A stretch of DNA of 64,000 nucleotides, taken from the NCBI GenBank assembly GCA_016490735.1, contig JAEMWC010000215.1:261001-325000 (forward strand), given 5' to 3'. Below the pieces are notes generated by a model that saw nothing but the letters and a program-made list of their open reading frames with translations, had not been told where the DNA came from and did not search any database. The DNA comes from Pachyseris speciosa. Lineage: Eukaryota > Cnidaria > Anthozoa > Scleractinia > Pachyseridae. A program made the position numbers and the translations under genes. Of the stretch, positions 41,161 through 52,904 are shown piece after piece. Every line of letters begins with the position of its first letter. Within the stretch, counting starts at the first letter, position 1.

Positions 41161-42839
41161 CTAGCATTTTCGGAAAGAAAAATAGTTCCCTGGAAAATTC
41201 TTGGAAAGTTCATTTTAGCTAGCATTTTCTCAACGGAAGATTTTGTTCCATGATATTTTCGCGCAAATAAAATTTCAGCTAAGGAATCCGAACAGATCAA
41301 ATTCTTCTAGCTAAAGAAAACATCACTTTAAACAAACTTCAAACACCATTGGCCATGTTCTAAACGAGGGAGGGTCTGGGAATGAGTTTTACAATTTATC
41401 GATTGGAAAAAATTGTTGACACTGCATGAAACAGCATCTCAAAAATGGTCACCTTGCCAACTTTGACGCTGTTCAGTTGAATTGGAGAAGAAACAAAAGC
41501 TTTTGAAAATTGTGAAAATCAGAGACTTTGGTTTGGAGGGACACACTTTCCGAAATAGAGACATTTGTATGGGATTTTTTTAACTCATTCACGACCGGCT
41601 CTGCAATTTTGGGTCACTGAAGACCCGCGCTTTGAAAACCTGTAACTTTTCCAAATCCCGAACTATGTTTGAAATAAGCGATTATTATTGCCAAATACTG
41701 AGTTTCTGAGACTTTATCACCCCGTAAACCTACTGAAAGTGCCGATTTTCCTTGAATATGACTGTTTATTCTGTTGCAAAACCAAAAAACGCTCTAGAAC
41801 AGCACCAAATATAAGCAACTTTGTTTTGAAGTTTTGAAGACAAAAAACCCTCTTTAAGCTAAAAGTCCACATTGGCAGTAAACTTCGACTCAACTTCTTG
41901 CAATCTGTTCCAATTTGCCTGCTCACTTCCTTAACCCGACCTGGGAAACGCTATTTGATTTCAGTTGCTCTCACTGGTCTGACATGTTCGCTTTGTGACC
42001 CAAAGGAATTCTGGGATATCCTTGGATAACTGCCGCGTGTTAGTCCGCCAATTTCCATTTCAGATATTTTTTATAAGTGTCAAGCCACCCGGTCCTGCTG
42101 GCAAAATATTGCAGCGATTGCATTATTTACATGTCAAAACTCGTCAAAATTGCCATGCGAGGTCCCAGAATCTACTCACAGATCGGCTAGGAACACAACT
42201 TCACTTCGTGAACCACCATGACTCGATCGAATCCTTTCGGCGGCTCACTTGGTGTGAAATTGCTTCTCACCTCTGTCTTCTTCCAGAGGATTGCCTCTAC
42301 CCACCAACCCAGCTTTATGATGCAAGGCAAGGGGCTTCTGAGGTGGAAAATGGCTCGAAAAACACACTTATAAATCAAATAAGTAACGAATTGTAGCTGC
42401 ACTGATCGTTTAGAAATAAACGACAGCTAGCGTGACAAGCGTGACATGAAAGATAGAGCCTTCGATGTTGTGGACCAGCGAAATCTACGTGGTAACCCCT
42501 TATATGGAATAAGCAGACCGACTTGACCTCAGACCCTCGAAAATTACAGAAAAACATGTACAAAATGGCGGACGGAAATGAGTTAAGGATCTAAATGCAT
42601 GTCAACTGGCGACTTTTCGACCAAACATAGTCAAAACTATTTTGAGATACCCTTTTAAATGAGAATCGAGTTAATTCAATGCCATTGATTTTCAATGAAG
42701 TTTGGATTCGTTCCCAGGCCCTTACTCGCTTAGAACATGGCCAATAAGGTACTTGAAAATGCCTTTCTACGGCTTTTGGGTGATTTGGCTCGTTGGGTAC
42801 CCCTGATAATGTAAGATCTGAGTCCACTTTATCTGGTTT
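41161..42839. repeat. Region with long-range inverted repeat, non-coding
   Basis: GGCCATGTTCTAAACGAGGG at 41,352 and its inverted relative at about 42,735 (GGCCATGTTCTAAGCGAG on the minus strand) plus TTAACTCATTCACG (41,580) and its inverted relative near 42,585 suggest a roughly 1.4 kb non-autonomous DNA element or two nested ones. No transposase or host gene is seen. Confidence 0.45.
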
Positions 42840-43085
42840 TAGAAGACTCCTGAAAGCAATCTCCTTTTATACTTAACGGTATATTTAACATTTTTTATGT
42901 ATATAAATATATTTTCATGTATGTAATACATTTATTTAATGTATGTATATAGAATTTTATGTATGTAAGAAGATTTTCTCTTCTTTTGTTCTCATAGATA
43001 TTAGCCTTTCAGGCTACTCTGAAATTCAAGTATAAATAAAGTTCATGTATGAATGTGTGTATGTATGCATGTATGTATGTAAACA
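42840..43085. repeat. (TATG)n microsatellite and LINE/SINE tail
   Basis: ATGTATGTA-type simple repeats at 42,895-42,970 and 43,040-43,080, with AGTATAAATAAAGTTCATG between: the tail of a short retroelement. Confidence 0.55.
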
Positions 43086-43239
43086 AACGTTCCCAAGATG
43101 CCTTGTCTGGCTCGTAACACATAATGATGTCCTGCCACTCGTGTGAAAAGGGACCTATGACCCATCTATGCTATATTGACGTTATACTCCGTGATAGGGC
43201 TCCAAAAGTTTAAAAGAAATTATAATTGAAAGTAGATTA

Positions 43240-43365
43240 ATGTTCCCTTGATCCCAACAATCTAATCAGGAGTTCCCTTGTTCCCTGAAAATAATTTGAC
43301 AATATCCCTGTTCCCTAAAAATAAAAGCCCCTGTTCCCGTGTTCCCTAAAACCCCTGGGAGAGGC
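43240..43365. repeat. Degenerate TTCCCTGTTCCCTAAAA repeat
   Basis: Spaced copies of GTTCCCT/CCTAAAA up to the SINE head. A similar phrase occurs at about 31,830. Non-coding. Confidence 0.5.
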
Positions 43366-43455
43366 TCCTTGCTCAGTTCGTAGAGCACTCATAGCCGGTA
43401 TCGCAGAGGTCGCGGGTTCAACTCCCGTAAAAGCCTGAAATTTTTCAGGCTTTTT
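43366..43455 (+). repeat. tRNA-derived SINE, short copy
   Basis: Box A (TTGCTCAGTTCGTAGAGC), box B (GGGTTCAACTCCC), then CCTGAAATTTTTCAGGCTTT, the same hairpin tail as in the 16.5 kb pair. Confidence 0.7.
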
Positions 43456-43852
43456 TATTCACTACTGCTTAAGTAGTGGAAGTGGTGGTGATAATGGTAT
43501 AGTGATTAGTAATCAGAGTAATTCCCAGTTGTTAAAGAGACAGTTTTATTAGTTGAATTACAATATCATGGCCTGGGCGTATTTTTCTTAAAAGCTGAGG
43601 CTGATTAACACACACGTTTTCGACTACAACCATATTAGTATTAAACTTTCCTTTTTACACTAGTACTGTATTATTTTAATCAACGGCAAAACTAGCTCGA
43701 AATATGAAATTCCTATACAGATGGTCATCTGTTTCAGTAATTTATGATAAATGTTAACAGCAACAATTTATTTTGCCTCACCGTGATAAACTTTTACTTT
43801 CCAGGCCTTCCCGAAAGCTTCGCCTCAATTGCATGCAAGGCATCTAGAAAAA

Positions 43853-45160
43853 CTATATTAAAAGGAATGAAAAAACAAAAAGAACACCGAGCAGCCCGAC
43901 TTTTCCATGAAAGATTCTAGCAGCTCCGTTTGGCCATTTAGGAAATTTTCCTGAAGATGCCAGTGTCTGGGTTCGAGAACAGGTTTTATCATGACATAAG
44001 GCCAAGGATTTCACCCAGACATTGTATCCATCTACCTGCAAGGGCAGCTTGGCTTCTTCTATGGCTGAAGAAAACTCATGAATGACTAAGTTTAGGTTGA
44101 CAGAGAAGGTGGATGAGGTTACGATACCGAGAGCTTTTCTGTCTGCCAACACCATGGTTATTTCCGCGTCATAACCAGAGGCAAAACTGTCAGTGTAAGC
44201 CATCCAGTCCATCACAATAGTGTTCCAGGTTAAGAATTTTGCAATGGATGAACCGACTCCATCAGCGAATCTAATTTCGTCATCCTGTTGTGAAAAGGGA
44301 ACGGATGAGCCCCCAGCTCGTTGCTGGTACCTTTTCACCACAATTTTCGTGAATTTCATTTCTCCTTTCACAGGTGTCGGATAAATTAGGCACTGCCTAG
44401 CCGGACTGTTTTTATAACAACGAGTCTCGATGTTCCATAGGCGTTTTATGGATTCCCATGCCGCGTCCATTTTGATAAATGATCCCTTTATGGACCAGAA
44501 GATCCTGAGATAGTCTGTGCAATTAAGGTCACAAACTGACGATACATTTTGGTCGGGCTTCAGGTAACAGGGAATGTGAGTTGCCAGCGCTTTTTTACGT
44601 ATTTGGGAGCACGATTTTGTCACCCATGGACGTACCAAAGGCACCAAAGTAAACTGCAAACACCCACGAACAGCATCCAGCCATTTCTGCCCATCGTCAC
44701 TGAATACGGTTCTTCCTCCGTCGTACAACGTGCAAAACTTCTCAGCAAACCTAACTGCGTAGGCATTACTGGTGTCATCGCAAGAATATTTCTTTTTGAA
44801 GCAGTTACGGTACCAGTCACAAGAATCACCAGGTGGGCTGTAACAAGCTTGTGGTAGAGATGTCTTTACCACTTCTCCGGGTGTACATCGGCAGTCCTTG
44901 GCTACGATGCCACTGACTTTACTGTACAATTCCACCATACACTGGGACCAACAATAACCTGCCCCGCTGTGACACCTGTATCTGTGGCCACTCTTTCGTC
45001 TTATGTAGCTGTTTGAGAGACAAATAGCCCATTGGTAATGGGTGTAGTCGCGTAGCGCTACGCACTTGATCCTTCCTGAAGGTCCGGACAATCGATCGCA
45101 CACCTGGGAGTATACAAGCTGCACATGGAGCAAGACCAGGATTAGAAATGACTGCATCAT
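43853..45160 (-). CDS. Cys-rich secreted, probably GPI-anchored protein
   Basis: 435 residues from the ATG at 45,160, placed just after an acceptor (CTCGGCAG). Signal peptide MMQSFLILVLLHVQLVYSQ, then about 25 cysteines in the ectodomain (YCWSQCMVELYS, SCDWYRNC, FAEKFCTLYD, WLDAVRGCLQFTLVPLV, SVCDLNCTDYLRIFW). A middle RSRR-like basic segment (VVKRYQQRAGG) is followed by a second domain (ADGVGSSIAKFL, VLADRKALGIVTS, ALCHDKTC), and the C-terminus ends in a hydrophobic GPI-type tail (GLLGVLFVFSFLLI). The first domain's spacing F-x5-G-x2-W-x6-CL vaguely recalls stanniocalcin but I do not claim homology. It is a paralogue of the disrupted copy at 29.8-31.7 kb. Function unknown. Confidence 0.75.
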   Translation of the reverse strand: MMQSFLILVLLHVQLVYSQVCDRLSGPSGRIKCVALRDYTHYQWAICLSNSYIRRKSGHRYRCHSGAGYCWSQCMVELYSKVSGIVAKDCRCTPGEVVKTSLPQACYSPPGDSCDWYRNCFKKKYSCDDTSNAYAVRFAEKFCTLYDGGRTVFSDDGQKWLDAVRGCLQFTLVPLVRPWVTKSCSQIRKKALATHIPCYLKPDQNVSSVCDLNCTDYLRIFWSIKGSFIKMDAAWESIKRLWNIETRCYKNSPARQCLIYPTPVKGEMKFTKIVVKRYQQRAGGSSVPFSQQDDEIRFADGVGSSIAKFLTWNTIVMDWMAYTDSFASGYDAEITMVLADRKALGIVTSSTFSVNLNLVIHEFSSAIEEAKLPLQVDGYNVWVKSLALCHDKTCSRTQTLASSGKFPKWPNGAARIFHGKVGLLGVLFVFSFLLI

Positions 45161-46433
45161 GAACCTGCCGAGACAAAACAAAGCAACGGTATAGCAATTG
45201 GAAAATGAGATATATTTAGGTTTGCGGGAATTAAAAAACAAATGTCTTTTGTATAACAAACGCCGTGGCAGCATTCATTCAGGACTTGTGGTACAATTCT
45301 CAGTGTCCGATACCTCGCCTTCAGTTCTAATTAATGTACAAACGAATTTTTATTGTGCACTGCATGCCACTTTTTCAGATTGCCTGCAAATACAACTTTT
45401 ATGTGTTCTTTCACATGCGTTATGTTATCATAGTGGAGTAATACATGGCCCTGGGGAGTAGGCAATGATAATTATGTGAACCCTCCTCTCAGCCGGGTTG
45501 CAGGTGGGTCACAAGATAAGGAAGCCTTGGCCAAGTTTCAGTTAAAATACAGAGTCCAATGTTTTATTCTTAATTTTCATTACAATTTTAATCTTACATT
45601 GTAAAGCACTTTAGAATATTTCATAATTTAGCGCTATATAAATCTAATTTATTTGGTCACGTGCTTTACTGTTAACCAGTAAAAAGAGCTCAGGTAAGGC
45701 AGCATTGATAAGGGCCACCTTTGGAGCAGGGAAAGTAGTATATAATAATTCTGTTATTCATATCGGAGCTCAGGCGGCCCGAACGCCAAACGGAGCACCA
45801 TACTCACAGGAACCCATGAATTGCTTTTCTCTTGGTCATCATAACTAGCGGTATCGCTCGCGAGCTCGTACGCTCGACGACGACGAATTTTCCCAAATTA
45901 GCGGCCATACACCGGCTAATAAGGTTGACCGAGACATCCAAAACTTCAAACTCGAGGGGGAAAGAGCCGATCAAATGCATTTGCTTGTCTCAATTTAATC
46001 TGACAGAAAGAAAGTTGTCAAAAACTAGCACACTTCACGCTTCATTGAAAAAGTTAAAGATCTTCGCCCTTAGGCTGCAAACAACCCAAGTTTTGCCGCC
46101 GACCGATTAGCTCAGTTTTGTAATTTCGTTATACCCATTTTGATGATGCGCATTTTATTTTGGTGTTTTGACATGGTAACATGCAGTTCGGCATGACACT
46201 CAGTAACGCGTTTCCAACATAACAATTTATTTCCCGCCAAAACCGCCTAAATCGCTCTTAAATCGATCCAGAAACCGTACCAAAGACACAGAAACACAAA
46301 ACTGAAGCAAGGTAAGCTACTTCTTATTTGAAATCGTAAATATTCTTTTTGCATTTTGAGATAAACCGTTTTCCCCATACAAATCCTTATATTTCTACTC
46401 TTGCGTAATATAGTACAATACAGATACTCATAT
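45161..46433. other. Non-coding with a LINE tail
   Basis: Upstream region of the secreted protein gene. 45,540-45,655 is a LINE/SINE-type 3' tail (TTGTAAAGCACTTTAGAATA ... AGCGCTATATAAAT). No other gene found. Confidence 0.5.
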
Positions 46434-46870
46434 ATCGAGCTTGCGAGACCTGTGGTTTATTACGAAGATAGTAGCCAGGTAGCGATAAACAATTGTAGCG
46501 ATGGTGATTGTAACTTTGATAGCGGTTGTATAGTTCCGTGATTGTGTGGTTGTGTGGTTCAAAGTAAAAGCAACAGAAACGAAACGAAACTTGTATACTT
46601 GACTAATTAACAATGGCACAAATACGATAACACATTCTTGAGATCAACTAACTATAATGAAAGAAACAATAAACTAAATCGAGCGTAAAACAATATTAAA
46701 GTAACTTACTTTGGTCGAGCTCCTTAAGGCAAATAGTAGCTGACAGTAGCGAAGCGTACGATCTCTTACAGCAATGGAAATTGATCTTTGTCTCTAACGC
46801 AAGCGTGTAATGTGAGCGGATTACAGAACTAACCTACATAACAATTTCGCAATAATGCAGTAACAAAAAA
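46434..46870. repeat. Fragment of the 2 kb array unit
   Basis: Matches 52,345-52,795, 54,640-55,090 and 56,680-57,130 (GTTTATTACGAAGATAGTAG, GTGTGGTTCAAAGTAAAAGC, TTAACAATGGCACAAATACG). A dispersed relative of the array's unit. Confidence 0.75.
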
Positions 46871-47339
46871 GGTGATTTAGGCAAACATTAACTAAACATA
46901 AGCAATCAGGTGAGTAATCAATGATGTTAGGTACAAAATAATGAACGGTGTTTCAAAGGTAATATTCCGGCCCCTTTAAAGGCGGGAGAGCTAAGAGTCT
47001 TTAACTAAATATTACAGTAGGACTGAAACGCACTAACAGTAACGAACTAAGTAACCTACAAAAGTAAACGAGTTTACTAAAGTCACAACAGCTTCACATG
47101 CTTGAATACATATATACTTCAATTGTCTCTGAACGACTAATGTTCAAGCAGCTTCCAGCAACTTTTTTTTTCCTTTAATTTTTCTTTATTCCGCTTTCTG
47201 TCATATTTGTTAACATAAAATCAGGTATTTACATATTAGAATTAATTGGCTACAGTAATACAATACTACTACATTTAAAAGTTATACAATGTACTACAAT
47301 ATACAGTGAAGCTTAAGGTAACAATTTTATTCTTATTAC
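46871..47339. other. Non-coding, nothing recognised
   Basis: AT-rich spacer between repeat copies and a LINE. No gene. Confidence 0.45.
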
Positions 47340-49165
47340 TCATTTATTATTTTAGAGGAGGAGACATTTTTTGTTCCTCATTGTAGGCCTTCCACTTTGT
47401 ACTTTAGAAGGATTTTTGTAATAAAATCTGGGAGGAGAATGAATTTATCGTGTTGTTTGCTGGTGTAGATGTAATACCGCATGAAAAGCAGAGTATAATT
47501 AAATTTCGTTAATAAGCGTTTTTCGTACGATCCGGAAAGGATGCCAAACAGTTTTTCTCCAGCAGACGGGTTGAAACGAGATCCATTTACAGTATAAAAC
47601 CAATGAATAACTTTCTCTGTGAAAACTTGAATGGGGAGGCAATCTCTGCAAGTGTGGTCGATGGAATCTTTTTCATCACAGTATATACAATTGTCATCTT
47701 CCTTAATGCCAAAACGATGCAGCACCTTTTTGTCACTATAATTCGATGGATTAATTTGAATTGAAATTCCTTTAGCTTCGTTTCTTTGCAGACATTTTTT
47801 AGGGACGTAAAAATTTTTTCCCACTTTTCCTCACTCAGAGGTAAATTTCTGTTCCATTTCTTTGGACCTGCATGCGTGGTCCACTGTGTGAGTTTTTTTC
47901 CAAGAGCAGTTTATAAAAGTCTCTTGTCTTGATGTTATCTAGATGTAACTGAACTGATTCATTCAACTGGAAAGTGAAGACATTATCATTGTAAAGCTCT
48001 TTTCTAATTGGGTCTGCGGTCTTTGCTTTAATCAAAAGTAGTTTTGGTATGGCGCTGATAATCTGATAATCTGATAATCTGATAGTATTGAAGAAAATTA
48101 GTTTTACTAGAGTACTTGTTAATAAATTGACTGTACGATAATAATTGGCCATCGTGGTCTAGAAGGTCTTGAATAGACAGAATGCCCTTCATGTGCCATT
48201 CTTTATTGAACACCGGCTTGTTTTCAACGAGTATCTCTTTGTTGTTATATAAAACTGTGTCTTGTGCTTGATCATAACCATATAGAATCTTAAGTTCATT
48301 GAAGTAAGCCAAAATATTTCTATAGAACCGCGGAAGTTGGGGAAAGTGTTTTGTATCGTAATTACATCTCAATAAGAAGTTCAGGCCACCTGTTTTTCTC
48401 AAGTAATAATCAGGAATTGTTTTCCAGTTGCAACTCCCCTTCTTCAGAACCCTTGGGATCCATGATAGTCTCAGTGCCTTAAACATTATTTGAGTATCCA
48501 CCATGCGTAATCCTCCCTTCACCGTATCCTGGTAGAGCCCCGCCCGTTTAATTCTATCCTTTTTGTTTTTCCATAAGAAGCTGAATAATTTAGTTTTCAC
48601 TGTAGAAATAACATCATCCGGGATGTCTAGAATTGACGCCGAATATATCAGCTGTGAGAGGCCCAGGGACTTAATAATCATCGATTTCCCGAATAATATC
48701 AAGCTTTGTTTGGAGCTTTCGTATTTTAATATAGAAATTTAGTTCGTTGTTTTGTTTTTCATCATAGGAAACATGAATCCCCAAAATCCGAACCGGGCCG
48801 TGTAACCATTTTAATTGCAAAGGAGTAGTTTTGTTTGTTCTCCATTTCCCAAGCCAGATTGCCTTGGACTTTTTTACATTTAAACTTAGACCAGCCAGCC
48901 TGCCAAAAACTGTTACTGTTTTCAAAGCGCTTTCCAAGGAGTTTAAGTTGGCACAGAAAAAGTTTGTATCGTCCGCGAATTGGCTCAGTTTGATTTCATT
49001 TCCTAAAATCTTTATCCCCACTTTGCTTGGATCTTGTCTTATTTTGTTGGCTAGTATCTCCACCGAGAGAATAAATAGGTATGGGGAGAGAGGTACGCAG
49101 CCAATCTCTGGAGACGCAGATAACAACGGTGAAATGAACAACTGCTGGTGGACGCACAAAAGGAG
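47340..49165 (-). mobile_element. Tx1/L1-like LINE 2, 5'-truncated
   Basis: RT and C-terminal pieces in several frames: 48,671-49,159 (PLSPYLFILSVEILANKIRQ, FADDTN box), 48,028-48,702 (SQLIYSASILDIPDD, LWKNKKDRIKRAG), 47,835-48,152 and 47,378-47,824 (CCHC-like CIYCDEKDSIDH). It resembles the 34-37 kb LINE block for block but is a different copy. Truncated at the start of the RT palm near 49,160; frameshifts and a TCTGATAA triplication near 48,060 break the frame. Inactive. Confidence 0.8.
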
Positions 49166-49224
49166 CTAATGAGAGATCCATTGTTTACGTCCACCAGCAT
49201 GGCGGCGATGACGTAACGTGAAAA

Positions 49225-49560
49225 CCACCTATTAAATTAAAAACTTGAATATCACCCTTTTACAAGCACAGATTAAAATATTCATGCAGGTCTATTTCAA
49301 GGAAATACTGTTATCCCATTTTGTGGCAGGTTTGATAAACAAGTACGTATACCAGATGAAAATTGAACCTCTTCTAACAGCCATGCAACCAGAGGTATCA
49401 GTAACTGTCACAGTGACTTGACTGGATAAAAATAGGAATTAGGCGTTCCGTAATCAAAGGGACTACATCCGCATGTGACAGCAAATCAAACTCCGACAAC
49501 GGCGACACCCCATCCGAATTGTTTTCGATAGCAGAAGAAGGAAGGGTCTGCGTACAAAAT
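49225..49560. repeat. Dispersed fragment of the 2 kb array unit
   Basis: Matches 53,905-54,230 and 55,935-56,260 (CACCCTTTTACAAGCACAGA, CAACCAGAGGTATCAGTAAC, CGGCGACACCCCATCCGAAT). Shows that the unit existed before, or spread beyond, the array. Confidence 0.8.
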
Positions 49561-49800
49561 CGGATTGGTACCAAAGTCAAGCCTATCCCGGATCTCAGCA
49601 ATCTTTTTAACGAAGAATTTCCCAATACAGCGCAATACAGAAGAATTTGCACACAGCGCTGTTAGGAACCGATAGTAAATCCTGCGTTCCCGATGAACTT
49701 CATGGTGGTACTGCGGATGAGCTTTTTTCTGGTCGCCACTATGCTTATCGATGAGGTCCGAACAAAATTCTCGACGAGCTTTGTTTATTAGATGGGTCAC
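49486..49800 (-). pseudogene. LINE ORF2 fragment
   Basis: Open frame with ARREFCSDLIDKHSGDQKK and IGKFFVKKIAEIRDRLDFG, the segment between endonuclease and RT in CR1/jockey-like LINEs. No promoter or start. A remnant. Confidence 0.5.
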
Positions 49801-49829
49801 AGCAAGATCAGAAGGAAGCCTTGAACGTC

Positions 49830-50360
49830 TCCACCTTCTTTCAGCTTTTTACTCGGGCTTCGTAGAGCGCCCGAGGTTAAAAATACCGTCCGTTCTTCTT
49901 TTTATTCTTCTTTTTCACTGAAAGCCCAAAAACCAAGTAAATCTTTTTATGAATCAAATACAACACGAATCCGAAGCAAATACATACAACGGGCGCAAAG
50001 CGCGGGAAAATGAGTGCCAGCAAGTTATGATTGGTTGATTGGTTCTCTCTGTCCTCATTGGAAGAGAAGGTGGCCCAGATATTGCTAGCCAATCAGAAAA
50101 CCGAAGTACATCAGTAAATCGGAACTAATGGGAACGAAAACTGCACTTTAATGGGAACACCAACAACTTTTGGAATCCTTAGACTGAAAAACAGTCGGGC
50201 TTTTGAATTGCCACAAGTGCGAACTTGCAATGAGGTATTAGCCCTGAACTAAAGACTTGGATTGTCGTTCATTTTACATGATGTTTCCCCTTACGACCGC
50301 ACGCTGCAACATTAAGGATTGTTTTGCAGTCTATGGACTACATTTTTGTTTTCCTTCAAC
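49830..50360. other. Non-coding, repeat remnants
   Basis: Contains TACTCGGGCTTCGTAGAGCG-type terminal sequence and a CCAATCAGAAAACC block; possibly decayed MITEs. No gene recognised. Confidence 0.4.
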
Positions 50361-51330
50361 AAAGCTCACTTCCGGCGTTTCTGCGTTAGCGCCAACTAAA
50401 TCAGATAACAACTCACAACAACAAGAACGATGCCTGTTGTCACGTATCGGAAAATGTCGATTCACCTTGTGTCTTTGAAGTCTGAACAACTAATATGTTA
50501 AGAGAAGTGTCTATACGAACGTTTGCAAGTTCAACTGCGAGAAGAAAGCTTTTAACATGACCAAACTTAGCTCCAGATGGACTGCCGTGTTTCCCAGTGT
50601 CCACTCCATTCGTGAGTGGTACATTTTGTTGAATAACTCATGTACGGGATAACATACACCCCTGAGACTTTGACAGGTAGTTTATTTACTATTTTTCCAC
50701 AATATCTCAATTTCTGTTAGTTTTTGAATGATAAGCGATTAGCTTTTACTTGCGTGTCTTGAAACTGACCGCAAAAACGTTCCTTTCTTATGTTTCAAAT
50801 GACCATTATTTTCTCCGCAGATTTCACCGAGACTCCATTAATGTTTATGCGAAAAATCCTACATCGTTCGATAAGCGTTTCCTATCTCAAACAAATATCC
50901 ATCGAAGCGAAAACAGGTGTGCTTAGTTTTTTGGAATGAATACACTATTTTTATGACATTACAATATGACGAACCACTGTGGTGTAGAGGTCATTGTTCC
51001 TGCCTCTGACGCAGATAACTTTTACTAGTGGCACATACCGTGGGAATTTTTTTTTTCGTTTCTCTTTTTCTTCTTCTTTTAGAAATATTTTTTACAAGTG
51101 TTAAAGTTATTGTTCTTAATGGTCGAGCTGTAAAGCAATTTTGTAGTTTTAGAGGGAGATATGTTGATAGGGGTCTAAAGAAATAGACTCCAACACAAGC
51201 TAAGCGCAATGCGTCCGATGCAAGAAAGACGGACTTTTCTCTACTCTTTTGTTTAGCGCTAAATTAGGGATACAATACTGTTTTTTGCAAGCCCGAGTTT
51301 AAGCCAACTGTAACCTCTTGTCTACGTTTC
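50360..51330. repeat. Interspersed repeat plus SINE, copy 2
   Basis: 50,360-50,960 matches 32,590-33,200; 50,970-51,310 matches the SINE at 33,211-33,560, including the tRNA-like head (CCACTGTGGTGTAGAGGTCA) and CAATGCGTCCGATGCAAG. The order of the two blocks is the same at both loci, so they moved or duplicated together. Confidence 0.7.
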
Positions 51331-51341
51331 AATCCGCTAAT

Positions 51342-51718
51342 GCTGCTAATGCTTGGGCTCAATCTTTGCTTTGGTAGATTTAAGGGGTAATGCCCGCTAC
51401 CTTGTGGCCTTAGTGCCTTTTGAGTGGCTTCAGCTTACTTGATCACATTAATTTGTGAAGTATCCTTGTCACTCCAGCCACATCCCACAAGCTTTACGTT
51501 TTCATTGCTTGTTTTATTGATATGTGGGTACTTGAGCCTAAGCATTAGCTAAGCCATGCTGATGAGGCCTAACAAGGCCGAAACAGCTGTCCATGGCTGC
51601 TAATGCTTGGCTCAATCTTTGCTTTGGTAGATTTAAAGGGTAATGCCCGCTACCTTGTGGCCTCAGTGCCTTTTGAGTGGCTTCAGCTTACTTGATCACA
51701 TTAATTTGTGAAGTATCC
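51342..51718 (+). mobile_element. Retrozyme-like tandem element with hammerhead ribozyme
   Basis: One full 254 bp copy (51,342-51,595) followed by about 123 bp of a second (51,596-51,718), nearly identical (TGCTAATGCTTGG, GTAATGCCCGCTACCTTGTG, CACATTAATTTGTGAAGTAT). A type I hammerhead lies at the junction. Non-coding tandem repeats of 170-400 bp with hammerheads are the hallmark of animal retrozymes, and Penelope-like elements use similar ribozymes. The second copy stops at a truncation and the flanks do not match. Confidence 0.8.
51534..51612 (+). ncRNA. Type I hammerhead self-cleaving ribozyme
   Basis: All core elements are present: CTGATGA (51,559-51,565), stem II GGCC-TAACAA-GGCC (51,566-51,579), GAAA (51,580-51,583), and stem III CAG/CTG closing to GTC (51,584-51,591), with predicted cleavage after C51591. 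Stem I pairs GAGCC-T-AAGCATTAGC-TA-AGCCATG with the region after the cleavage site (to 51,612), with a two-base bulge. Stem III has four pairs and no loop, so single copies are unlikely to cut and a dimer form is expected. The 3' strand of stem I belongs to the next repeat copy. Confidence 0.9.
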
Positions 51719-51719
51719 G

Positions 51720-51856
51720 TTTCAAAAACATTTTCGGCCATCATCGATGGGCGTCTAATTACCACGCACGAGTTCTGCAACGTGACCGTTTGTTACATAA
51801 CAACGACCACATGTAAAGTATCCAGCGTGTCCGTTTACAAAGAATCAAAGTCACTC
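51720..51856 (+). other. Short open stretch, possibly coding remnant
   Basis: An open frame reads KTFSAIIDGRLITTHEFC, NVTVCYITTTTCKVSSVSVY and ends KSVKLERM. It has no partner nearby and no start; it may be a C-terminal exon or a chance frame. Confidence 0.2.
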
Positions 51857-51906
51857 AAAATTGCGAAGAGCGTCAAATTGGAACGAATGTGACTTCCAAA
51901 GAATCA

Positions 51907-52243
51907 GGCCCGTTTCAAACGTCGTGCTACTGCCATCTCGAACTCAATTAATCGAATTAAATTCGACTTAAGCACGACGTTTGAAACCAAGTCTTGCTAC
52001 TTCCGTGTAGCACGGCTACTTCCGTGTCGGACTCATTTTAATAAATTAACATTTTGGATTTGCTTCGTACAACGGCTCGTAAGTGTTTTAATTACGGCAC
52101 CCGACGATTCTGGGTACGAGATTGGGTAACAACGTTTTATTCTATGGAATGTAATTCGACGTCTGAAATCAAGTCGCGAGTCGTGCGACAGTCGAGCCAG
52201 CGCTAGCTAAGCACTGCAGTAGCACGACGTTTGAAACTCGCCT
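51907..52243. mobile_element. MITE inside array unit 1
   Basis: Ends GGCCCGTTTCAAACGTCGTG and inverted CGTTTGAAACTCGCC, flanked by TCA. Same element at the same place in units 2 and 3. Confidence 0.6.
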
Positions 52244-52904
52244 CACAGAGCAGCATCACTTAGCGATGTGACGATAGCACGTACTGACGTAGGTGCCCAA
52301 GAAAACGAACGCACAAAATTACACCACTTGTCAACAATTTTAAACGTTTATTACGAAGATAGAAGCCAGGTAGCGATAAACAATTGTAGCGATGGTGATT
52401 GTAACTTTGATAGCGGTTTTATAGTTCCGTGATTGTGTAGTTGTGTGGAAAACGAAACGAAACTTATATACTTGACTAATTAACAATGGCACAAATACAA
52501 TAATATATTCTTCAGATCAACTAATTATTATGAAAGAAACAATAAACTAAATCAGTCGAGCGTAAAACAATATTAAAGTAACTTACTTTGGTCGAGCTCC
52601 TTTTAAAGGTTCTTGAAATACAAACTGAGCGTAGCGAAGATCGGAAAATAGAAGCTAACAGTGACGGAGCGCACGATCTGTTACAGCAATGTAAATTAAA
52701 CTTTTGTCCCCAACGCAAGCGTGTAATGTGAGCGGATCACAGAACTAACTCATAACAATTTCGCAATAATGCAGTAACAAAAACTAGGCGCTCAAGAGGC
52801 GCATGTGACTACTGCGGAGATGTACAAGGGGAAAAATACGGAAGTAGAATATTTGTCGAATATTCTGTTATGTGAGTAGGGGTAGCTACAAAATGAAAAA
52901 TAAG

